A DNA stretch of 5,010 bases from UBA9337 sp036584565 (GTDB lineage: Bacteria; Patescibacteriota; Minisyncoccia; Moranbacterales; UBA9337): NCBI GenBank assembly GCA_036584565.1, contig JAZHDF010000041.1:1-5010 (forward strand), in the 5' to 3' direction. The notes under the pieces are model-generated. The model was not told the origin of the DNA. It made no database searches and saw only the letters and a list, made by a program, of their open reading frames with translations. Each line of letters starts with the position of its first letter. Position 1 is the stretch's first letter. A program made the position numbers and the translations under genes. Below, one piece after another: positions 1 through 5,010 of the stretch.

Positions 1-579
1 AGCAGATTGGGAGATGTAAAAATAATGATAACCAGCAATTTAACGGAGGAAGGATTGGGGAAGCTGAAAAAATATATCGAAAAAAATAAAACATATTGTT
101 TTTTGGGCTCATCGGGGGTAGGTAAGTCATCACTTATTAACAGTTTACTGGAGGGAGAAATTATAAAAACCGAAGAAATCGGTAAACATTCGGGGAGAGG
201 CAAACATGCTACCACTACACGAGAGATGTATTTTTTAAAAGAGGGCGGAATTGTGATTGATAATCCCGGAGTGCGGGAAGTTGGATTGACCGATGTGCGG
301 ATGGGACTCGAAGAGTCATTTGCCGATATAGCGGCGCTGGCAAGAAATTGCAAATATATCGATTGCATGCACATTCATGAACCCGAGTGCGCGGTTTTGG
401 CGGCTCTGAAAGCCGGTGAGATAGAGGAGGGCAAATATAAAAATTATATAAATTTGAAAAAAGAAGCTGAACATTATGAATTGAGTCAGTTGCAAAAAAA
501 AGAAAAGAAGCGTCAATTCGGAAAGTTTGTCAAAAATGTAAAAAAAGATTTAAAAAATTTGGGTTATAAAGATTATTAA
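1..579 (+). CDS. rsgA: Ribosome small-subunit-dependent GTPase A (RsgA/YjeQ/EngC), C-terminal part, 5' end outside the window
   Basis: RsgA is a circularly permuted GTPase (motif order G4-G5-G1-G2-G3) that acts late in 30S subunit maturation; it binds near the decoding centre and hydrolyses GTP to promote release of assembly factors. The frame is open to base 1, so the gene is cut by the window edge; a TTG at 7 and ATG at 25 are internal codons, not starts. Visible here, in family order: the region just after G5 (a TSNLTEEGLGKL segment), the P-loop GSSGVGKSS (106-132), a switch-I stretch with HATTTRE, the G3 motif DNPG followed by VRE, and the C-terminal zinc motif C-x4-C-x-H-x5-C with EPECAV. 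The tail is lysine-rich, as expected for an rRNA-binding protein. About 192 codons are present out of the roughly 300 usual for the family; the OB-fold and NKxD motif should lie upstream. Small variations from the usual motifs are Ser for Gln in GQSGVGKSS and Asn for Thr in DTPG. Identification is firm. Confidence 0.95.
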   Translation, partial: SRLGDVKIMITSNLTEEGLGKLKKYIEKNKTYCFLGSSGVGKSSLINSLLEGEIIKTEEIGKHSGRGKHATTTREMYFLKEGGIVIDNPGVREVGLTDVRMGLEESFADIAALARNCKYIDCMHIHEPECAVLAALKAGEIEEGKYKNYINLKKEAEHYELSQLQKKEKKRQFGKFVKNVKKDLKNLGYKDY

Positions 580-660
580 ATTAAATAAAAAATAATTTTA
601 GGAAACTTTTTTATTCTTTAAAGAGGATTTATTAAAAATTATTCTTGATTTCGGATCTTG

Positions 661-666
661 TATAAA
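661..666 (+). promoter_or_regulatory. Weak candidate -10 box (TATAAA) upstream of the DUF378 gene
   Basis: The sequence TATAAA, preceded directly by TTG, lies 85 bases upstream of the DUF378 start in the 166-base spacer after rsgA. A TTGATT at 645-650 is only 10 bases away, too close to serve as its -35. The element is therefore only a possible promoter. The spacer is so AT-rich that such hexamers arise by chance, and the gene could instead be read through from rsgA, since no convincing terminator separates them. Confidence 0.25.
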
Positions 667-730
667 ATACTTTTTTGTGTTAGGATTCAAATAGCTGATA
701 AGGATGAAAAACAAAATATTTATAAGCGGA

Positions 731-739
731 AAGGGGGTG
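731..739 (+). promoter_or_regulatory. Strong Shine-Dalgarno deciding the DUF378 start
   Basis: AAGGGGGTG differs from the ideal AAGGAGGTG at one position, and that position can still form a G-U wobble with the 16S anti-Shine-Dalgarno. It ends 6 bases before the ATG at 746. The in-frame ATG at 704 has AAGG directly abutting it with no spacer. This is the main reason for choosing 746 as the start. Confidence 0.8.
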
Positions 740-745
740 TTTATT

Positions 746-952
746 ATGAATAAGCTAAACATCATTGATTGGGTCGCTATTATTCTGCTAGCGGTAGGAG
801 GGTTGAATTGGGGTTTGGTCGGATTATTGAATTTTGATTTGGTAGCCACTATTTTTGGCGATATGTCAGTCCTTTCCAGAATTGTTTATACTGTTGTCGG
901 AATTTCCGCCGTTTATGTTTTGGCGATTTCCACCAAGCTGGGAAAAAGCTAA
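746..952 (+). CDS. DUF378 family small membrane protein (YuzA-like), 68 aa
   Basis: This is a short integral membrane protein of the DUF378 family, whose molecular function is not known. The protein has two predicted hydrophobic helices, roughly residues 5-26 and 42-60, joined by a short segment. Family hallmarks are clear: GGLNWGLVGL in the first helix, then NFDLVATIFG, then LSRIVYTVVG leading into the second helix, and a short polar tail ending KLGKS. The length is normal for the family. An in-frame ATG at 704 would add 14 residues (MKNKIFISGKGVFI), but the near-perfect Shine-Dalgarno at 731-739 and the family's usual beginning just ahead of the first helix both favour 746. It lies 166 bases downstream of rsgA and is followed by its own intrinsic terminator, so it is either monocistronic or the last gene of a read-through unit with rsgA. 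Family assignment is confident; its role remains unassigned. Confidence 0.9.
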   Translation: MNKLNIIDWVAIILLAVGGLNWGLVGLLNFDLVATIFGDMSVLSRIVYTVVGISAVYVLAISTKLGKS

Positions 953-963
953 ACTCGTAAATC

Positions 964-1002
964 AAAAAAGGTTATCATTAAAGATTAACCTTTTTTGTTT
1001 TT
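964..1002 (+). terminator. Rho-independent terminator after the DUF378 gene
   Basis: The left arm AAAAAAGGTTATC (964-976) pairs with GATTAACCTTTTTT (983-996) around a 6-base ATTAAA loop, leaving one bulged base in the right arm. The right arm runs into a T-rich tract (991-1002, twelve bases with one G). It begins 12 bases after the stop codon at 950-952, the expected place for an intrinsic terminator. Its A-tract/T-tract symmetry could give some activity on the opposite strand, but no gene converges on it within the window. Confidence 0.85.
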
Positions 1003-1017
1003 AAAAAAACAAAACTG

Positions 1018-1026
1018 TGCTATAAT
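1018..1026 (+). promoter_or_regulatory. Extended -10 promoter of the large surface-protein gene
   Basis: TGCTATAAT is a perfect match to the extended -10 consensus TGnTATAAT. No good -35 is present: the 16-18 base spacings fall in the T-run of the preceding terminator, and the only TTG-starting hexamer (TTGTTT, 995-1000) is 20 bases away. Extended -10 promoters can work without a -35. Transcription would start near 1033, leaving a leader of only about 11 bases before the ATG at 1044. Confidence 0.75.
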
Positions 1027-1043
1027 AAAGAAAACAAAAAATA

Positions 1044-4000
1044 ATGAAAAGCGAAATATTTAATCAAGCGGGATCTGCAAAAAGTTTCACATTTTTTTTA
1101 ATGGGGACTTTTCTTGCGGCGCTTTTTTTATTTTTGCCTTTTTATTCTTGGGCGGCGCCTTTGGATGATTCAATGTTGGGTTATTGGAAGTTTGATAATA
1201 ATTTAGATGATTCGAGCGGGGATGGAAATACCAGTACAATATTTAATGGAGCCGCATATTCGGGAGATTTTTCAACAACCGCGTTTCCCAATTCGGGAAG
1301 TATATATTTTCCATCATTAAGTAGCTATGTCCAAGTTTCAAATCAGATCGGTGTTAGTCCGGTAAATAAGCTTACTTTTTCAATGTGGGTGAAATTTGAT
1401 CAGCTTCCTGCTGATGGAACTGTTTTAGGTGGTAATTATTCGGATATTGTCCAAAATCAGGGATTTGGTTTTTATGTTGTAGGTTCACAGATTTATTTCA
1501 AGGCCGGAGGTGTTCAGAGCTCCCCTATTGCCATTGTTCTGGGTAATTGGATGCACCTTACCGGAGTTTTGAGCAGTGATCAAGTGAGGATTTATTTAAA
1601 TGGAGTAGAAATAGGCACACTCAATGCTGTTGGTTTAGTTGAATATTCTTCGACTGTTTTTAAGTTGGGAAATTTCATCGGGCAAATGGACGATGTCAGA
1701 CTTTATAATCGAGCTTTGTTGCCTTCAGAAATATATGAATTGGGCTATCACAAAAAACACACTTCAGCTACTTGGTTTGGAAACACTCAGAGCTTTGAAG
1801 ATCCCCTGAGTTGGAATACCGGAGAAATTCCTGATCCCTACACGATTGTTACTATACCGCAAACAGCTAACCAACCAATATTTTCTCAGTCTCATTTGGT
1901 AGCTGGGATAAATATAGGCGCAGGGGCGAGTTTGGATATTTCCAATTGGAATCTCTTCATTAAGGATGGAGGAGGCTTTAGTAATGAAGGAGAATTAATT
2001 TTGCAAAATACTGACAGTCAGAGTATTGAAGGATTTGTGAATGATGTCGATAGCGGGACGGTCAGAATTGAAGGGAGCTTAACGGTCAATTCTCTGAAAA
2101 CCGGGACTCAATACTATAATCTCACAATAGGAGGAAGCGGAAATATTATTTCTCAGGCAGATGATTTAATTATAAACAATAATCTTATTTGTCAAAGCGG
2201 TAGTCTGACTTTGAGTGGAGCCACTACCGTAAGCGGTGATATTGTTTTAAACGGAGGGATTCTAAACGCTTCTTCGGCTAGCCCGATTAATTTAAGGGGT
2301 AGCTGGTCCGCTATAAGCGGAGTCTCATTCAATCACGGAAACGGTACAGTTCATCTTATCGGAACAAATCAATCAATTTCGGGTCAAAATATTTTTTATA
2401 ATCTTACCAAAAATATTTCAACTTCGGATACTCTTTCTTTTGGAACTGACGAATTAGCTTTGGATATTGCCGGTAATCTTTCCTTGAACGGAGCAAATGG
2501 TAATTTTTTGAATTTGCGCTCTGTAACCGAAGGAACTCATTGGAGTATTAACCCAAGCGGTACTCTCAATATTTCATATCTTGATGTGATGGATAGTAAT
2601 AGCTCAAGTCCAATAGATGCCACTCTTGGAAACATTGTTGATTCGGGAAATAATTTTAATTGGCAGTTTGATGTGACTGGTCCAAATATAGCGCCTAGTT
2701 TTGTTGGCGGAGCTACCGCTAATCAATTCTATTCTGCCGGAGGAGTTGTTTCGGATGCAAACAATATTTCAAGGGTTCAATTCAACATTGATATGGGTGC
2801 GGAATGGGCTGATTGCGTTGCGGTTGACGGTAATTTTGACGAACCGGCGGAGGATTTTATTTGTACCCCGGTTTCGGCTTTAAGCGATGGAATACATTCA
2901 TTTTATTTTAACGCTTACGATATAAATAAAAATTCGGCATCCGCCGCCGCATCCTTAGATATCCTCATCGACACAATTCCCCCGGTTATCACCGCTTTTA
3001 GCGTTCCTACAAACTCAACTTCATTGACGGTAAGTGTGAGTAATTTTGCCGCAACGGATAGTAATGCCGTGGCGGGGTATTTGGTGACCGAGACCAATAC
3101 TATTCCCGATTTAAGCAATTCCGGTTGGTCAAGCGTTCCTCAGACAAGCTACACTTTCTACTCCGAGGGAACCAAAACCCTTTATGCTTGGGCCAAGGAT
3201 TCGGCCGGCAACATCTCGGTTTCTTCTAGCGCAACTGTGAGTGTTTCTTCGGCCGATACAACTCCTCCGAGTATAAGTTTGATTGATATTTTTCCGGGAG
3301 TAAACAGTGTTGTAATAACTTGGAGTACCGATGAGACGACAACAACCAGCATAGAATACGGTCATACTACAAGTTACGGACAGATATCTGATTTTGCTAC
3401 TTTACAAACGGCTCACAGTGAAACAATTTCCGGCTTAAGCGCTTGCACCGTTTATCATTTTCGAATCATATCCAAAGATTCCTCTTTAAATCAAAGTTCT
3501 AGTTCCGATCAATCTTTTACCACCGGGGGTTGTTCAATAATTCCGGGGGATACAGTTCCGCCGGTTATCAGTTCGGTAAATTCAATTCCGGATATCAATA
3601 GCGCAATAATCAATTGGGCAACCGATGAGCCGGCTTCTTCGATTGTGGAATACGGAACGGATATCAATTACGGTCAAAATGTCAGCGACACATCCTTGGC
3701 GCAGACTCATAGTTTAAATATTTCGGGGCTTAATGCCTGTACGCTTTATTATTATAAAATTCGTTCCTTGGATGCATCTTCCAATGAAGGAGTGGCGCTT
3801 AATCAATCTTTTACCACCGGCGGGTGTATAATTCCCGTTGCCGATAATTCAACAGTTGGGGATGCTTCTTCTTCCGATTCCACTATTAGTACGGTTTCTT
3901 CTTCCGAGGATGATTTGGATTCTTGTGATTTGGACAAGCCCGGCGAGCCGGAAATTATTTCCGTTAAAGCGAGAGATTCCAAATCTGTGGTTTTGGAGAT

Positions 4001-4907
4001 AGATAAAGCGAGCGGAGATGATGATGAGTATGAGATAAAATACGGAACTGCCAGCGGGGATTACCCGTGGAAAGTAGAGGATATAGATGACAGTGAAATA
4101 GAAAACTTTATCATTAATGAATTGAGGGCCGGTACGGTTTATTATTTCAAGGTTCGAGCGTTAAATGATTGTGAAAAGGGCGATTGGTCGGATGAAGTTT
4201 CCGGAAAAACCGATCAGGAAAATTTACCAATTACTCAACAAGAAAATGTTTTGCCGGTAAAAACGGATTTGCAAGTTGAGCCGGAAAATACATCATTAAT
4301 CCAAACTCCCCTAGCAGAGGATAGTGAAATTCCGGAAAATGAAGAGCGGAATTTTTTGCCCTCGGCTTTGGCTTATCAAGAAAATGAAGATGAAAAAGAG
4401 GATGAAGATGGGGAAGTCGAAAAAGATAATGCCAAAAAAAGCAACGCTTCGGTAACTGAAGGCTTGGGAGTTTCCAAAGTCGAGCTTACCGAGGGTTCGG
4501 GAGGAAAGAAAAATTTAAAATTGGAAGGGTTCGGTCCGCCGAATACGGAATTAAAAGTTTATGTTTACAGCGAGGATCCGATTGTTTTGACCGTTAAAAC
4601 CGATAAGGACGGCAATTGGTCTTATGTTTTGGAAAATGAATTGGAAGACGGGGAGCATCAAGTTTATGTGACGGTAAGCGAGGATTCGGGAAAAATAACC
4701 CAAAAAAGCAATCCATTGGTGTTTGTTAAAACCGCCCAAGCTGTTTCGGTGGTGAGCGGTCAGGCGATTTCTCCCACTCAAAAAGCCAAAAATAATTTTA
4801 TCCTTCTATCAATCGTTGTCTCTTTGGTAGGCTTATTTTTGGCTCTGGCAACGATAGGCTGGAAAATGAAGGCTTCAAAAAAATCCAAAGGTCTGGAGAT
4901 TGTTTGA
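1044..4907 (+). CDS. Secreted, membrane-anchored multidomain surface protein (LamG, beta-solenoid, Ig-like, FN3), 1287 aa
   Basis: This is a probable cell-surface adhesin or recognition stalk; ligand and partners are unknown. In order: a signal peptide (residues 1-37, Lys2 and Lys13, hydrophobic core, likely cleavage after SWA); a LamG/concanavalin-like domain (about 41-236, starting GYWKFDNNLDDSSGDGN, ending MDDVRLYNRALLPSEIYELGY); a Gly/Asn/Ser-rich stretch resembling a beta-solenoid (about 241-542); two Ig-like modules (about 545-642 and 643-737); tandem FN3-like modules (738-830 and 836-928); a Ser/Asp-rich linker; a third FN3 (about 965-1057); a Pro/Glu and then strongly acidic linker (about 1058-1135); a last Ig-like module (about 1143-1232, with DGNWSYVL and EDGEHQVYV); and a transmembrane helix (1252-1273) with a basic tail. 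No LPxTG sorting motif or catalytic motif is seen. Eight of nine cysteines (591/607, 801/830, 899/928, 961/1043) fall in plausible within-domain pairs. ATG 1044 is the only possible start: an in-frame TAA lies at 1026, and the next Met is inside the signal peptide. There is no Shine-Dalgarno. It is a single-gene unit with its own promoter. Domain types are recognised by pattern; boundaries are approximate. Confidence 0.9.
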   Translation: MKSEIFNQAGSAKSFTFFLMGTFLAALFLFLPFYSWAAPLDDSMLGYWKFDNNLDDSSGDGNTSTIFNGAAYSGDFSTTAFPNSGSIYFPSLSSYVQVSNQIGVSPVNKLTFSMWVKFDQLPADGTVLGGNYSDIVQNQGFGFYVVGSQIYFKAGGVQSSPIAIVLGNWMHLTGVLSSDQVRIYLNGVEIGTLNAVGLVEYSSTVFKLGNFIGQMDDVRLYNRALLPSEIYELGYHKKHTSATWFGNTQSFEDPLSWNTGEIPDPYTIVTIPQTANQPIFSQSHLVAGINIGAGASLDISNWNLFIKDGGGFSNEGELILQNTDSQSIEGFVNDVDSGTVRIEGSLTVNSLKTGTQYYNLTIGGSGNIISQADDLIINNNLICQSGSLTLSGATTVSGDIVLNGGILNASSASPINLRGSWSAISGVSFNHGNGTVHLIGTNQSISGQNIFYNLTKNISTSDTLSFGTDELALDIAGNLSLNGANGNFLNLRSVTEGTHWSINPSGTLNISYLDVMDSNSSSPIDATLGNIVDSGNNFNWQFDVTGPNIAPSFVGGATANQFYSAGGVVSDANNISRVQFNIDMGAEWADCVAVDGNFDEPAEDFICTPVSALSDGIHSFYFNAYDINKNSASAAASLDILIDTIPPVITAFSVPTNSTSLTVSVSNFAATDSNAVAGYLVTETNTIPDLSNSGWSSVPQTSYTFYSEGTKTLYAWAKDSAGNISVSSSATVSVSSADTTPPSISLIDIFPGVNSVVITWSTDETTTTSIEYGHTTSYGQISDFATLQTAHSETISGLSACTVYHFRIISKDSSLNQSSSSDQSFTTGGCSIIPGDTVPPVISSVNSIPDINSAIINWATDEPASSIVEYGTDINYGQNVSDTSLAQTHSLNISGLNACTLYYYKIRSLDASSNEGVALNQSFTTGGCIIPVADNSTVGDASSSDSTISTVSSSEDDLDSCDLDKPGEPEIISVKARDSKSVVLEIDKASGDDDEYEIKYGTASGDYPWKVEDIDDSEIENFIINELRAGTVYYFKVRALNDCEKGDWSDEVSGKTDQENLPITQQENVLPVKTDLQVEPENTSLIQTPLAEDSEIPENEERNFLPSALAYQENEDEKEDEDGEVEKDNAKKSNASVTEGLGVSKVELTEGSGGKKNLKLEGFGPPNTELKVYVYSEDPIVLTVKTDKDGNWSYVLENELEDGEHQVYVTVSEDSGKITQKSNPLVFVKTAQAVSVVSGQAISPTQKAKNNFILLSIVVSLVGLFLALATIGWKMKASKKSKGLEIV
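2055..2408 (+). repeat. Diverged internal repeat within the beta-solenoid-like region (protein level)
   Basis: Two segments share the pattern GTV-x-I/L-x-G, then a polar turn, then YNLT: GTVRIEG (residues 338-344) leading to YYNLT (357-361), and GTVHLIG (434-440) leading to FYNLT (451-455). They are offset by about 96 residues. The DNA is not notably similar, so any duplication is old. The pattern suits stacked beta-strand coils; this fold is inferred from composition and strand/turn rhythm. Confidence 0.5.
3255..3827 (+). repeat. Tandem pair of FN3-like modules, 294-base period
   Basis: Two modules begin with DTTPP (residue 738) and DTVPP (residue 836) and end with QSFTTGGC (830 and 928), an exact 98-residue, 294-base offset. 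Shared landmarks in order are NS-x-x-I-x-W-x-TDE, EYG, YGQ, SGL-x-ACT-x-Y and the terminal FTTGGC. At the DNA level 19 bases are identical at 3508-3526 and 3802-3820. Each copy has two cysteines at matching places (801/830 and 899/928), which suggests one disulfide per module in the exported protein. Confidence 0.8.
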
Positions 4908-5010
4908 GTTAGATAGATTATGTCTGGTTTTATTTTAATTTAGAAATATTTTTAGAGGCTCTAGACCATCAAACTAATTAATATTTATGTAAAATTCTAA
5001 TTAAATCTTT
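4908..5010. other. AT-rich downstream spacer, no gene seen
   Basis: No reading frame of note occurs on either strand, and no convincing terminator follows the large gene. The only GC-containing dyad, TAGAG-G-CTCTA at 4953-4963, would have an unworkably small loop and is not followed by a T-tract. An 8-base direct repeat CTAATTAA (4974-4981 and 4997-5004) is probably chance in such AT-rich sequence. The transcript of the large gene may end beyond the window. Confidence 0.5.

Noticed and set aside
577..624. Possible terminator after rsgA (TAAATTA/TAATTTTA dyad, and the palindrome TCTTTAAAGA at 615-624)
   Set aside because: The first stem is purely A/T and short; the second is a loop-less palindrome. 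Neither has a GC-rich stem followed by a T-tract.
704..745. In-frame ATG at 704 as an alternative start of the DUF378 protein, adding 14 residues
   Set aside because: It has no properly spaced Shine-Dalgarno, the extension is not part of the family pattern, and an almost ideal ribosome binding site lies 6 bases before the ATG at 746.
598..849. Minus-strand open frame across the spacer and the DUF378 gene
   Set aside because: Composition reflects the complement of AT-rich spacer and of the DUF378 coding sequence; no ribosome binding site or family motif is seen.
2701..3365. Overlapping open frames in other frames and on the - strand inside the large gene
   Set aside because: They lack ribosome binding sites and recognisable domains, and lie inside a confidently coding frame with clear domain signatures.
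4353..4373. LPSALA as a sortase-type sorting signal
   Set aside because: It is not LPxTG, lies about 180 residues from the C-terminus, and is not directly followed by a hydrophobic segment and charged tail. The protein is better explained by a C-terminal transmembrane anchor.
4905..4916. Recoded UGA: the large gene ends in TGA and a TAG follows in frame three codons later
   Set aside because: No in-frame TGA occurs anywhere in the 1287 sense codons, which would be unlikely if TGA encoded glycine or tryptophan.
4953..4963. TAGAG-G-CTCTA dyad as terminator of the large gene
   Set aside because: The loop would be one base (or the stem only four pairs with a three-base loop), and no T-tract follows.
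1..5010. A novel defence, mobile or CRISPR-like system
   Set aside because: There are no short direct-repeat arrays, transposase or integrase motifs, paired terminal inverted repeats, or nuclease/toxin signatures. The three genes are explained as a ribosome-assembly GTPase, a small membrane protein and a surface protein.

Overview
The window is AT-rich bacterial DNA with three genes, all on the + strand: the 3' part of an rsgA-type ribosome-assembly GTPase gene, a small two-helix DUF378 membrane protein, and a 1287-residue secreted, membrane-anchored multidomain surface protein that fills about three quarters of the window. The combination of low GC, a very large LamG / beta-solenoid / Ig-like / FN3 surface protein with a C-terminal membrane anchor, a DUF378 gene, and a perfect extended -10 promoter with no visible -35 fits Candidate Phyla Radiation bacteria, Parcubacteria-like in particular. 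This assignment is inferred from style and domain content. There is no rRNA or other marker here to prove it. Every gene that ends here reads sensibly with the standard stop codons, and no in-frame TGA occurs within the 1287-codon frame, so there is no sign of a recoded UGA.

Layout. Bases 1-579 hold the C-terminal part of RsgA (P-loop, switch regions, zinc-binding motif, lysine-rich tail); its N-terminal part lies outside the window. Bases 580-745 are a very AT-rich spacer with only a weak promoter candidate and a strong Shine-Dalgarno at its end. Bases 746-952 encode the DUF378 protein. An intrinsic terminator (964-1002) closes that unit, and 15 bases later an extended -10 element (1018-1026) starts a new one. 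The large surface-protein gene (1044-4907) begins about 11 bases after the predicted transcription start and has no Shine-Dalgarno. Bases 4908-5010 hold no gene or convincing signal.

The three genes do not form an obvious pathway. RsgA is a cytosolic housekeeping factor, the DUF378 protein is a small inner-membrane protein of unknown function, and the large protein is an independent transcription unit that probably projects from the cell surface as an adhesin or recognition stalk. I found no defence system, mobile element, CRISPR array or RNA gene. The most notable features are the modular architecture of the surface protein, including a 98-residue tandem duplication with conserved cysteine pairs, and the tightly packed terminator / promoter / leader arrangement in front of it.
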